Origin: Pseudoips prasinana
Taxonomy: Eukaryota; Arthropoda; Insecta; Lepidoptera; Nolidae
DNA length: 64,000 nt
Reading direction: 5' to 3'
Assembly (NCBI GenBank): GCA_951640165.1
Contig: OX621241.1
Coordinates: 17,799,001-17,863,000, forward strand
Positions 53,740-64,000 of the stretch are shown here, in pieces. Made by a program: the position numbers and the translations under genes. The notes beneath the pieces were generated by a model. It saw only the letters and a list, made by a program, of their open reading frames with translations, made no database searches and was not told the origin of the DNA. Each line of letters starts with the position of its first letter. Positions within the stretch are counted from its first letter, which is position 1.

Positions 53740-53985
53740 GGGCTCTACCGGCTAATTCACCGAACATCGATTTCTTAAATGGCGTTCAATGAAATAAAGG
53801 CTAAATTAAAAATGACTTAATCAATCGTTAAAGCGGCTTCAACGTTGACAATATATTCCGGACCATTTATGAAGTCACATGTGTTCATGGAAGCCGATTT
53901 AAAGATTGATTAAGTCATTTTTAACCTTTATTTATTTGAACGTCATTTAAGAAATCGATGTTCGGTGAATTAGCCGGTAGAGCCC
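53740..53985. mobile_element. Palindromic element P, solitary copy, intact ends
   Basis: 246 bp with ends GGGCTCTACCGGCTAATTCA and TGAATTAGCCGGTAGAGCCC, exact complements, and arms that pair for about 90 bp each. The core lies in the opposite orientation to the three array units (CAACGTTGAC...TTCCGGACCATTTATGAAGT), as expected for insertion on the other strand. The core CRE-like word is damaged here (TGAAGTCA). No transposase is encoded. Confidence 0.9.
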
Positions 53986-54069
53986 CAGGACAAATCTTTG
54001 TGTGATAAACATAATAAATAATATGTTCTGTGTCTGGGTATAATTTATCTACAATATTGAATATATAAT

Positions 54070-54180
54070 GAGAATTATATAAGCGTATTTATCAGTTGGC
54101 TCAATGCCATAGTACAGGCTCTGTCTAGTGAGAGATCAGATCAGAAGGCAATGTGTTAGTTGTCCAAGATATTTAATATT
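54070..54180 (+). repeat. SINE E-like tail, diverged
   Basis: CAATGCCATAGTACAGGCTC, then GGCAATGTGTTAGTTGTCC and TATTATTATTTAA, a diverged version of the SINE E end. Confidence 0.5.
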
Positions 54181-54752
54181 ATTATTTAAATAATCTTATG
54201 TGTAAATTACTTGTGTATTCGTCCATTAAATATATTCTCTTCTTTCGTGGCTTTTTCATCCATGAAAATCTTTATCTTTCTTCTGATTCGGGTGGGTAAA
54301 ACAGTATACCCGTAAAATTTTATTTGCCGAACTTTTAATTTGATAGCTCTGGCTGACGTGAAGTGAGTGAAAAAAGTTTTTGGGCCCTTTTACCTATCGA
54401 AATTGTCCAATAGGTAAACGAAACTCCTTACAAATTGGGGACGTGTTATGTTTTCAAATTTCTTGAGGACCACATAAAATAAATCCAATTCGGAAAGTCC
54501 TGGCTACGGACGAGTAAATTGGTTCAAGTTCACATGAAACCATATTGCACATAGAAAACACACATATCGATATCATAATTATGCGTGTAAAAACTTTAAG
54601 TTTATACCTATTAGAGATTTACAGAACGACTTACTTTACTCTTTTCTACACAAAAAATCTATATCTATAATAATCACAAATCTACATACATAACATAAAC
54701 TCATGGCATAACATCACACATCATGACAATTAAACCAATAATACCTAATTAC

Positions 54753-54988
54753 TTACTTATCGTATGGGCAGTGGTTACTATAGTGTCAGAGTTGTTCCAG
54801 CCGCCCAGTAGGCCTCTGACATAGCTTAACGACTGTTGTCTAATGACTACAACCGGGACCGACAGCTTAACGTGCCCTCCGAAGCACAGAGACGCACATA
54901 AATTAAACCACTTTGGTGGTCACCCATCTATGGACTGACCGCGAACCAGTTGCTTAACCTCGCTGATCGCTTAGGGACCGGTGAGAGC
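54753..54988 (+). repeat. Repeat C, copy 4
   Basis: Full-length-looking: ACTTACTTATCGTATGGGCA, GCCGCCCAGTAGGCCTCTGA, GTGCCCTCCGAAGCACAGAG, CCACTTTGGTGGTCACCCAT, end CGCTTAGGGACCGGTGAGAG. Confidence 0.82.
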
Positions 54989-56094
54989 ATTCAGTGATTA
55001 CTACTATATACTACTATGGTAAAAATTACAAAATATAATGTCAAAATATTGCTGTGCCCTAGCAGGGTTCATGTTTAGTACTGTATCTACTCTATTGTTA
55101 AGAGCTATGTAAACCCATAATTACAATATATAAATTGAAATTGAAATACCCCATAAGAACATTGAGACATCAACATCACATTAGCTTGGTCCATGTTTTT
55201 TCTCATTCAGTCAACGGAATTATAAGCTTTGAAAGTCAAATTAAGAACGTATTTCAATCTACGCAATGTCGCAATGATTTTATAAGAAAGGATGTACTGT
55301 AGGCGTCGTCGGAAGTAGTGTGTACAATATTTATATTGTCGTATGTTATTGTACATACTTACGTTCAGCATCATAATGAGGAAGAATTTCCTTTGGAAAA
55401 CCCCTTGTAGAAAATCATACAGTTATTGTTTGATGAAATCCAGGTAAGCTGAATCGTAATGTTAAAAATGTAATAAGGAAAATCAAACAGTTATTTTGCC
55501 CCTATTAAAATGTTTGCCCAGCCCCAATCTAATGGTAGCGTGTTTATCCGCAGGTAATGAGGTTCTAAGTGGTACATTTTAATACAATTACGGACTCATA
55601 TGAACATTAATTGGAGCCGTCCAAAATTTCAGAACTCGTTAAGGGACTTCATTTTTCACGTAGTTGCAGACGGCGCGAGGAAATATAAGTCGGACGTCTG
55701 CAGTTAAAGTTTGCATAAATAAACACTAATTGACTTATTATAAAATGAAATTCTACATTCAAGTCCTAAGTCAGGCCGAAAAATGCTTACTGCGATTACT
55801 ATAAAATTTCTCCAGGAATCCAGTAAGACGAAGTCAGGAACGCGTTGGTGTGGTTTTAAACACCCATGCCCCTAAGAACACGTGCAGCCACTAGGTGCGG
55901 TGCCTGATTTTTCCTGGTCACGTTGGACTACCGTCCCATGGAATAATTTAATGGATGGAGTAATGCATGCACCTCTGTTAGGGCATACCGTTGGGCACTA
56001 TGTATATTATATCAAGCGAAATACAGAAATTCGTTTAGCAAACGATGCAACCTCATTCGCCTTTAACCAAACCAAACTATGTTTGGCATTTACC
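54989..56094. other. AT-rich, with a SINE I head fragment at 55515-55578
   Basis: CCCAATCTAATGGTAGCGTG and CGCAGGTAATGAGGTTCTAA (about 55520-55570) match the SINE I head at 49312, cut off before its body. The 177-residue plus frame at 55882-56415 lies mostly antisense to a LINE fragment and has no motif of its own, so I do not call it a gene. Confidence 0.45.
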
Positions 56095-56440
56095 GATACA
56101 TACATACATAGACTCACGCCTGTATCCCAGAGGGGTAGGCAGAGAAAGATTGTGACAACCATTTGTCACAATCTTTATACAGCTTTTTTGCCGCGTTTAC
56201 TGTCATTATATTCTATACATGCTCGCCGGTTTAGGGTACTTATGACCTGGCCTTTCTTGAGAACGTCTCCGATTTGGTCAGAGCATGTTCTACGAGGTCT
56301 TCCCCTTCCGGTTGTCCCATTCACACATGCAAGGTATACTTCTTTTGTCAATCTTCTTTCATTCATCCTTTCTAAATGCCCAAACCATCTCAGCATACTT
56401 TTTCTACCCTTGTGACTACATCCTCTTTCACACCACAACG
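56095..56440 (-). pseudogene. LINE C-terminal fragment with (TATG)n-type tail
   Basis: Minus strand: MLRWFGHLERMNERRLTKEV, then GTTGRGRPRRTC and a DVLKKGQVISTLNRRACIEY segment, the usual end of one group of LINE polymerases (a WFGHLERM...R....Y...GRGRPR...  domain, also seen in variant form in the RTE here). The 3' side has the tail block CTGCCTACCCCTCTGGGATA and TATGTATGTATGTA. A 14-bp perfect hairpin is inserted at 56153-56184. Truncated and frameshifted. Confidence 0.75.
56153..56184. repeat. Perfect 14-bp hairpin, 4-nt loop
   Basis: AAAGATTGTGACAA, loop CCAT, then its exact complement. It sits where the LINE tail should be continuous, so it may have arisen by a local templated inversion. 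Confidence 0.85.
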
Positions 56441-56444
56441 CTCT

Positions 56445-57569
56445 CTAAATACTTGCTGAAATTATTAAAATCTTGAATTACATAAATATTTTTAGGATTT
56501 AAATACAAACCATGAATAAACTTAACGAATGTTTCTTTCCTGAATTTGGTGCATCAGTCGTGAGACAAAAGGTGAAAAGTTAACAACGCGACCATTCCCA
56601 AACCTAATATGACTCCTTGACATTCCTAATAATAACAACCTTTGAGCAAACAAATATATTGATCACGTAAAAATATGTAAAATCGCAAAGTCCAAGTTCC
56701 TCCAAGTCACACTCGTTCGGACCCTATTAAATTTTTATTAATATCATTAATTAATTTTAAAAAATATATAAATTAATGCTAACTAGCAGCCCAATCCGAA
56801 GTTTCCTTTTCTTTATCTCCCAACGTAGAAGCACAATTTTAATTAATACTGGATGACTTAATTACAATTAGCATTTAGCAAATCAGTTAGTTTTTGCTCT
56901 TTTATGTTGGCGGCCATTCGATGATTTGTGTTGATCCCTCTTATGCTGATATAATATCTCTGATAAAACCCCAACCCTAATACAATATTCAGTTAAAATA
57001 TAATATTGTCATGGGTAATAATATAACAATATTAGATTTAAACTAAGTTTCTATGTAGTTCTAGGTTTCAGCTCTAACGGCGAATATTAAGTGGGTCTAA
57101 ATCACGGAATGGCCGCCCATTTCTTTTCCATTTTCCAAACTCAGTCTCTACCCGCACCAAATTACGTATTTTCTATGTAATTATGAATACAAACACATAA
57201 AAAAGACGCTGTGAAAATAATGTTAATATAATCAGGCATAAATGCACTTAGAGTTCTAACCTCGCCTTTGATAGACTGTTCGGTAAAGGTCTTTGAAGTA
57301 TTTTTTACATAAAAAGTTATTATTTTTCATTCAACCCATCGTCCAACTAAGTTTATTTATTTATTTATACCAATAGCTATCACATGTCAAATCAAACAGC
57401 ATTACCCGCTTGAGTGCACTTTAGCAAGACACATCTGATTAATGTTTGCCCAGTCTACAGAACGAGAAATGATTTTTACAGGAAAAATTGACATGATCGC
57501 TGAACACGTATCATAACTTGATATAAGATTCGCTGAAATGAATATCGCACAAAATATGTTTTAGAGTTG
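56445..57569. other. AT-rich stretch
   Basis: No reading frame or repeat family identified. Confidence 0.45.
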
Positions 57570-57690
57570 AAATAAAATAAAAAAGGTTTTTATTCACGTA
57601 GACTTTAAAAACCGCTTGTAAACAGTCAGAATATGTCTGTAGTAATACAGTTATTATTTCTAGTTACACGGATTGTTAAAACATTTGTAA
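57570..57690. repeat. Repeat G, copy 4
   Basis: AAAAAAGGTTTTTATTCACG, GTAGACTTTAAAAACCGCTT, GTAAACAGTCAGAATATGTC, in the same orientation as 16816-16990. Confidence 0.7.
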
Positions 57691-58154
57691 AATATTATAT
57701 ACCTACTATTCAAGAATAATAATAGTACTACTATTTTATTTTATTTTTAAATTTAGAAAACTTACAGCTAATTAAACAGTAATAAGGTTGTATGTTAAGG
57801 CCAATTACAAGTTTTTACTTATACTATTTTAACAATTGGTAAAAGCAGTACAGGCACACAGTAAAATGGTGATAATTAATCAATACAATTTATGAAAAAT
57901 ATACGATATATAATACTGACTTGATCGATTTGACCGATTTGACTCATGCTACTATGTTCTAGACATGTTATTTATGTAAATAATTTAATGAGTTGCATAA
58001 ATTAAAGTGCAGATAATAAAACACACGAAAGCCACCACACCATAGTGTTCGGACTCAAAGTAAGCTATCGCCATCTCACAGAAGAGTTCCTACTTCAGAC
58101 GTTTTGGCGGCCAATTTCAACTACAGAGAACATTAATCATGTTCAAAATGTAAG

Positions 58155-58195
58155 TCTTCATTGGCGAGTCCGTCTCGCACTTGGCCGCTTTTTTA
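58155..58195 (-). repeat. Repeat L start fragment
   Basis: Minus strand GCGGCCAAGTGCGAGACGGA and CTCGCCAATGAAG; about 40 bp only. Confidence 0.6.
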
Positions 58196-58386
58196 GGTAT
58201 GATATTAATTAAGTGCACCAGTGTATCTGCAAATACATTTTTTACTTACAATACATCAGGACGTCTCTCTAAATCAGTACCGACGACTACGTGTTCTCCA
58301 AGAAACGAATGAGTAAAAAAATCTTGCTGCGGCCTGATACTATTATGTCATTTATAAGTAATAAAACCCTTTATTATTATCAATAT

Positions 58387-58714
58387 ACAGGTTGGCCGAG
58401 GAGTTGACGTTCAAACGCAAAATTTAGATACTTTATAATAAATAATTGATGATTATCCGAATCTCCCCCATGAATGTTCTACGATTTTACGATTTTTTTT
58501 TTTGATACTTTGAAAATTTATGAGTTCTGAGCTCAAACCCTAATTTATATTTTTTTTAAATCAGAAACTGAAAGGTGTAATTTACGAAAAAAATAATTTA
58601 AAAAATCTCGAAAACTACGCAAAATCGCAGAACATACATGAGGGTGATTTGGATACTTCTCATCATAAAGTATCTAAATTTTGCGTTTGAACGTCAACTC
58701 CTCGGCCAGCCTGT
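58387..58714. mobile_element. 328-bp MITE with long inverted ends
   Basis: The left end ACAGGTTGGCCGAGGAGTTG, GACGTTCAAACGCAAAATTT, AGATACTTTAT is mirrored by the right end with one change in the first 50 bp, and pairing continues inward (ACGATTTTACG against CGCAAAATCGC) for roughly 110 bp. The flanks TATA/TATATA suggest insertion at a TA-rich target. The interior is A/T-rich with no open frame. Confidence 0.9.
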
Positions 58715-60424
58715 ATATATCATAGTTTCAGCCCATAGCCAGATTTTTTTATATATTTATCTTCATTTCACACGTACGAACAGGCTTAATGAATGTGCTA
58801 ATTCCAATTGACAAGCCCATTGAATAAGGCAGTAGGTTCAGTAGTTATGATTAAAATAATGACTCACATATCGATTGACATACAACAGCAGTCAGCATAC
58901 GTTATCCGAGATATTAACTTTTCATTATTGACTGACTCAGAATCATTATAGTGCGAACCCGACTTACTACCATATACCACTAGTACGAAAAACAAAACTA
59001 AAGTAAAGAGAAAATTTAATTGTAAAAAACCGTGTAATTATAATGCGCACGCGTTCACATAACACGTGTTTAGAGAATGCAATTTACATTTGTTTTTCTG
59101 TATCCGTTTTCCATCTGGTAGGAAAGCCTACCAATGAATGTTAATTCAAACGACCGGGAAGGGGTATTTTAATAAAATTTTAATTTAATTTATAATAATC
59201 GTACTGTATCCACTATTTAACTAAAGTCTGATTACCTCACTTTGATGAATAAACGACTTGGGCGATTTGACTAATGCTAGTTATCTCTTTGAAATTAATA
59301 ATAAGTTTTAATACTATATAAACTTTCATCACAGTAGAGATAATATTACTACAATATATTAAATCATATTATATTACATATGCTACTTAATAAAATCTGA
59401 ATATATACTTTGATGCAAGGATGCGTTTGTGACGTTGTCAGTTCTTATATATTTAACTTTAAATTTAGCGAAGCAAATAAAATAGTATCAACAATACAAT
59501 TAACAAGTCAAAATGATTTTATCGTAAATTCAACGCTAATTCAAAAATACGTCGTCCATTTGATCACTTCCTTGCCAAAAATGCATTCTTTCAGCGGAAA
59601 CGGAACTTATATGCAAATGTCAAGTGAATATTTTTCTTCTAGTTAATGGAGATTGCTAATTGTTAATCGATAAAATATAAACGGAGTATCAATAATTTTC
59701 AATAAAACATTATTTGAACTCGTCAGAGTTATCACTCAATAAAAATGTCGTGCTAGGGATAAATAATAACATTATATAGGTAACAAGTTTTATATTAAGG
59801 TTATGGCACCAGCACTATTTAATTACGAAGGGGGGAGGTACTCATCAACCTATCATACTTATGGTTTTAAAGGTGTTTTATTATGATAAAACGGCCCGTT
59901 TAGGTTGTATAAAATATTTGATATAAGTATCAGTTTTGAAGCAAACATAAACAAACAAAAATGTGTAGTTTATTTTTATCCATGCCTATATTATTATAAT
60001 ACTTTGATGAATTTCTAATACTGATGATGATGATGATGATTTTTACTAATAACTTAATCACTTGTCGTACCTAACTATATTTTTTATCAATAATTTTCTA
60101 GATTCGGTTTAGCTTTTTAAATAAATTAACCAATAACATTTTTATTATTTGTTATTTTTTCCCGCAACTTATATTATGATTCTAACATAAACATAATTCA
60201 ATACTTTAGGGACGGAAAGGGTTGTCGATAAGTTTATAGTATTTAACTACTAGTCGAAAAGGTAAATACCATCTCGTCCCTCTTAATCCCGTCCCGAAAT
60301 AGTAAATATCGGTTAATCTTTTTGGCATACACTTATAAGTAACTATCTTGTTTATTCTGATAGTTTCAAATGTTACCAAAATAATTAAATGCACTTAAAT
60401 ATTAAACAGCCTAAGTATAAGTAA
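58715..60424. other. AT-rich stretch
   Basis: Includes a TGA/ATG run at 60022-60040 that could be the tail of a vanished RTE or SINE R copy. The frames at 59410-59646 and 60206-60394 have no motifs. Confidence 0.45.
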
Positions 60425-60714
60425 CTCAAAGTCAAAGTCAAAAATCATTTATTCCGTAAAAAAAATATATTTATGTGGAATCGTATTTTTTTTACCCTAC
60501 CGTGCAGTGCATGACGTGGCAGCTACTGAGGAACACTGCCAGACAACTCAGTAGGAATCCTTCGGAACAACTCAATCCCAAGCACTTTTGTCACTAAAAT
60601 AATCAGAAATGTTGTAATATGCTACACAATTTGGCTTTAATAATTCTATTAAAGTTATTCGTAGACTATTTTCTAATATCATTGGGAAGCTTGTTATAGA
60701 ATTTTATTCATATA
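60425..60714 (-). mobile_element. LINE 3' end (CR1-like), with TTTGAC tail repeats
   Basis: The plus strand begins CTCAAAGTCAAAGTCAAAAA and TCATTTATTCCGT; on the minus strand this is a GAATAAATGA...TTTGACTTTGA end, the short tandem 3' tail typical of CR1-group LINEs. The body (60500-60714) has stops in all frames on the minus strand as far as I could read. It is bounded by retroposon A. Confidence 0.55.
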
Positions 60715-60725
60715 AGTAGATTATG

Positions 60726-60896
60726 TCCCTGGGTAGCTGTGCTAACCACCAGGAGCATGGCGCATAAGACGGGCTTCGTCCCACCAGGTGCGAATGGAAG
60801 TGCACGGAAGGTTAGGTTTGGTCGGTACAAGTCCGAAAGTCCCACCCCCAGATATTTTTTGTGTAGCCAGTCCCCCTGCCTTAACAAGAAAAACAA
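60726..60896 (+). mobile_element. Retroposon A, copy with target duplication
   Basis: AGTAGATTATG (60715-60725) and AGTATATTATG (60897-60907) flank it with one mismatch. It shares GTGCACGGAAGGTTAGGTTT, GTCGGTACAAGTCCGAAAGT and the A-rich end TTAACAAGAAAAACAAAG with the 1549-1709 copy. It extends further 5' (GTAGCTGTGCTAACCACCAG). Confidence 0.82.
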
Positions 60897-60907
60897 AGTA
60901 TATTATG

Positions 60908-62244
60908 CCAATTCATTTGACATTTGCTTTCACGTGCAGTTCTCCAAATAGGTTTAACTTCTAAATGTCACTATGTTACGATTGGCATTTTAAACGTTGA
61001 GACTCGGCTGCAGAATAAAGACAACTTGTCAAGAATGTATGAAACATTCGGTGCCTCATAGATCACCCATGGTTTTCTTACAAATTTGTCATGTTGTAGC
61101 AGGATAGTTTCCGAAATTCGATAGTTGACTAAAGTCAAGGTGTTCTAGCGTAATGTAAATATTTAGAGTTAAATGTTTAACATTGTTTTTCTGACGATTT
61201 AGGGCGTTTGGGCATCGAACGGTGACACAACACGACAATAAGTGGCACTGTTGGGAATCTTTGTAGGTCTCTTCTTCTGTCACGACGTCCATCTTAGTAT
61301 ATAGCGATGACAGTATTGTAGCTTCACCAAATGAAATCACAGTTGATGCACAAACGCCCTTAGAGTGGTTTAATTTCTATGTATACCAAAACTAGCCTAA
61401 TTCATCATTTAATTTGGTTACAAGATGACTTTCAGTTTGAATTAACAGGTTTTATTACAGGTCATGGTACAGAGTTATGTTACATATTAAGTATAAGCTA
61501 CGCAATATGGCGAAAACATAATAATTTTCCTTTTCAATGACATCTGACACGACTTTAACAACTATGACATTAGTATAACTAAAACATACAAAATGAAAAA
61601 TAAAGAATGAAATTTTTATTCTACCTACATTATGCTCTATTTTTGTGATCTTAGCGTCTGTATTTATTCAAGTTATACAATTTTAATTGTGTGTATAATG
61701 TATACTTATTGTTATGTGAATTGGAAATTGGTACAGGAATATAAAGTAGGTATCAGTTTATTTTAATTACGTTTATTTTTTTATTAATTACATGTTTAAA
61801 CTTTAATCAACATTATTTTACCACTACAATAATAATGATGAAATGTAATGTAAAACGTGTTTCTATTTGGTCTAGGATTGTGGTAACTGAAAATTTCTGT
61901 TCAGTTGGTGGTTGAAATGTACATACATCGAAATCGGCTTTTTAACGGGTTTTTGAAAGGACTCTAGACTATTAAATGCACATGAGGATTAGGTAACTTC
62001 TATTTCACTGCATTATCAGTAAAAATACGCAGCTAACGAAGGTACATATATGCATACTTACATAGACTTTGAATTCAAACACTTAAAATATTATAATTAT
62101 TAATTTTGCCCTCAAAAACTGGTCTAAGATTATATTCAGTTTTAATCCACGTTTTTTTAATATTACGTAATTAACAATGAAGTCATTTTATAAATAGGTT
62201 TTATTTCATGCCTTAACGTTCCATAAAATCTATTGTATTACTTC
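60908..62244. other. AT-rich stretch
   Basis: No coding signal (the 83-residue minus frame at 61089-61340 has no motif) and no recognised repeat. Confidence 0.45.
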
Positions 62245-62470
62245 CTTACTTATCGTCTGGGTAGTGGTTACCCTAGTGTCACAGTTGTTCAAGCCGCCCA
62301 GTAGGCCTCTGACAGGACTTAACGACCGTTGTCTAATGACTACAACCGGGACCGACAGCTTAACGTGCCCTCCGAAGCATAGAGACGCTCAGAAATTCAA
62401 GCACTTTGGCGGTCACCCATCCATGGACTAAACACAAGCCTAGTTACTTAACCTCACCGATTGCTTATCA
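62245..62470 (+). repeat. Repeat C, copy 5
   Basis: TTACTTATCGTCTGGGTAGT, GCCGCCCAGTAGGCCTCTGA, TAACGTGCCCTCCGAAGCAT, CACTTTGGCGGTCACCCATC. Fifth copy, again on the plus strand. Confidence 0.82.
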
Positions 62471-62517
62471 CATCTAGCTATGAGCGAATATTTATATACA
62501 TTTTTTTTTTTTTTTAC

Positions 62518-62752
62518 AATGTCACACAGATCATCCTAGCCCCAAACTAAGCAAAGCTTGTACTATGGGTACCAGGCGACGATATACATACTTATATACA
62601 TAGATAAATACGTATATACATAGAAAACATCCATGACTCAGAAACAAATATTCGTGCTCATCACACAAATATTTGCACTTACCGGGATTCGAACCCAGGA
62701 CCACCAGCTTCGTAGGCAGGAGCACTACCAACTAGGCTGCGGTGATCGTCAT
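62518..62752 (-). mobile_element. SINE E, copy 3 (complete)
   Basis: Nearly identical to 26779-27025, with the perfect B box GGTTCGAATCC. The A/T-run at 62497-62515 (plus-strand T-run) is its A-rich tail. The 66-residue frame across it is not a gene. Confidence 0.9.
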
Positions 62753-63043
62753 ATATTGTATTATTGGTGTATAAATAAAGTGTCATAATTTCGGTACATC
62801 ATTTCTCAGATTCGGATCAGATGAATGCACAAACATGCTAATGCTAGACGTCTGTCTCATTTGCGAGTAAGGTAGTTAGCCAAATTGATCACTGGATCCA
62901 TAATATTCATATATTAAGTTGGTTAAACTATAATTGATTTTAATTCTTCTAAATTGCCCAACCTTCAAATGCCTGTATAACTAGAAAATGACTCCATAAA
63001 TATTAATTTAACCTAACTATTACTATAATTTAACCTAGTTTGT
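62753..63043. other. AT-rich spacer
   Basis: Nothing recognised. Confidence 0.4.
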
Positions 63044-63213
63044 ACCGAAGCTTGTGGTCCTGGGTTCGAATCCCGGTAAGTGCAAATATTTGTATGATGA
63101 GCACAAATATTTGTTTCTGAGTCATGGATGTTTTCTATGTATTTAAGTATTTTTCTATCTATATAAGTATGTATATCGTCGCCTGGTACCCATATTATAA
63201 TAATAATATCCTG
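63044..63213 (+). mobile_element. SINE E, copy 4 (missing A box)
   Basis: Starts GAAGCTTGTGGTCCTGGGTT with the perfect B box GGTTCGAATCC, body as in the other copies, then a tail ATATTATAATAATAATATCC instead of the GCTTTGC...GGGGC block. It abuts the LINE at 63214. Confidence 0.8.
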
Positions 63214-64000
63214 GGACATGATGATAAAAGCTTCAATAATTATACCTGAAAACTTAAGAAATCTCACAGAAGTATATAATACCATCCTCAAAACTGAATC
63301 TATACCATCACAATGGACAAAGAGTACAATTATCCTTTTACACAAGAAAGGGGATAGGGATAACATTGAAAATAATAGACCAATTAGTTTGTTGTCAAAT
63401 GTATATAAATTATTCTCCAAATTGATTCTACATATACTAACAGGGATAATGGACGAACAACAATCAACCGAACAAGCTGGATTCCGAGCGGGATTCTCAT
63501 CCATCGTTCATATACATGTATTAAAACAGTTAATAGAAAAATCCAAAGAATACAACAAAACACTGTACATTGCATTTGTGGATTACAGCAAAGCTTTCGA
63601 TTCCATTAAACACGAGTCACTCTGGAAGGCTTTAACTGAACAAGGTTCCCAAGAAATACATACGTATAGTCAAAAATATATACAAGAACAGCACGGCACA
63701 AATAAAATTGGAAACTATCGGTGAAGAGTTCCCTATAGAATTAAACTTTTTTCTGCAATCCTTGAAAGTGTATTTAGGAACATAGAGTGGGAAAAGGTAG
63801 GCATAAATATTAACGGGGAAGAACTCAACCATTTAAGGTTCGCAGATGATTTAGTTTTAATCACTGACAGCCCTAGTATTTTTTCATTGCGTCATATGCT
63901 GCAACAGTTAACAGACTCTAGTAGAAGAGTAGGTCTTACCACAAATAAATCTAAAACGAACGTAATGACAAACAGTCAAGAAATAGACATAATAATAGAT
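63214..64000 (+). mobile_element. Second RTE-like LINE, truncated, motif B deleted
   Basis: The plus-strand coding begins near 63218 inside the polymerase: HKKGDRDNIENNRPISLLSN, EQAGFRAGFSSIVHIHVLK, motif A FVDYSKAFDSIKHESLW. A frameshift near 63650 follows, the adjacent frame reads YKNSTAQIKLETIGEEFPIE, and then the sequence jumps directly to KLFSAILESVFRNIEWEKV. The motif B block RGVRQGDPLSP expected between them is absent, a deletion at about 63745. Motif C LRFADDLVLITDS (about 63836) follows, then GLTTNKSKT to the window edge. AT-rich codons set it apart from the RTE at 38 kb. Confidence 0.87.

Noticed and set aside
55882..56415. 177-residue plus-strand reading frame
   Set aside because: Its second half is antisense to the LINE C-terminal fragment at 56095-56440 and passes through the 14-bp hairpin. 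No motif of its own and no codon pattern to suggest a gene.
62690..62745. tRNA-like sequence with perfect B box (also at 26.95 and 63.06 kb)
   Set aside because: It is the head of SINE E, with the same 3' body in each copy and no acceptor stem closing it. Not a functional tRNA gene.

Overview
This 64-kb window looks like AT-rich nuclear DNA of a lepidopteran insect (moth or butterfly). I base this on the mix of interspersed repeats: RTE-type LINEs ending in (ATG)n, a Penelope-like element, several tRNA-headed SINE families, jockey-like LINE remnants, and short repeats of a kind common in Lepidoptera. This is pattern recognition, not a database result. I found no complete host gene, no rRNA and no functional tRNA gene. 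Almost every long reading frame belongs to a retroelement. One weak candidate for a host first exon (37531-37566, with a TATA-like site upstream) and a few unassigned GC-richer patches (7.1-7.75, 18.15-18.4, 33.1-33.4 and 51.9-52.35 kb) are the only non-transposon coding leads. The window could be intergenic or a very long intron.

Layout. At 1-6 kb there is an edge-truncated copy of repeat L, an old minus-strand RTE relic (1.43-2.8 kb) that carries a younger retroposon with a 15-bp target-site duplication (TSD), a LINE C-terminus (3.8-4.2 kb) and two LINE-tail repeats. At 9-24 kb there are a 45-bp-arm hairpin, copies of repeat C, jockey and other LINE remnants, a 222-bp MITE, strong hairpins near 19 kb and a 234-bp tandem array whose units contain a perfect palindrome (23.5-24.2 kb). 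At 25-34 kb there are three adjacent diverged palindromic elements with a conserved core containing TGACGTCA, then a dense cluster of SINEs. At 34.8-41.2 kb lie two closely related RTE copies. One (34864-36075, minus) has an 11-bp TSD. The other (38349-40723, plus) has a 9-bp TSD, a 658-residue reverse transcriptase frame, and sits inside a copy of repeat L; the L copy at the left edge of the window shows the empty site. At 43.1-45.2 kb is a Penelope-like element with reverse transcriptase and GIY-YIG nuclease, perfect 126-bp inverted arms and a 12-bp TSD. At 46-64 kb are more SINEs, LINE tails, a GC-rich palindromic insertion (51.0-51.3 kb), a 119-bp tandem repeat, two long-TIR MITEs and, at the right edge, a second RTE-like LINE that has lost its motif B.

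How the parts work together. The RTE elements are the likely source of enzyme for the eight-copy SINE family R: the last 40 nt of the intact RTE and of a SINE R copy match at about 34 positions, both run into ATG repeats, and one SINE R copy has a clean 11-bp TSD. The Penelope element is a separate retrotransposition system with its own nuclease. Palindromic MITEs of at least four kinds form a third layer that needs transposases not encoded here.
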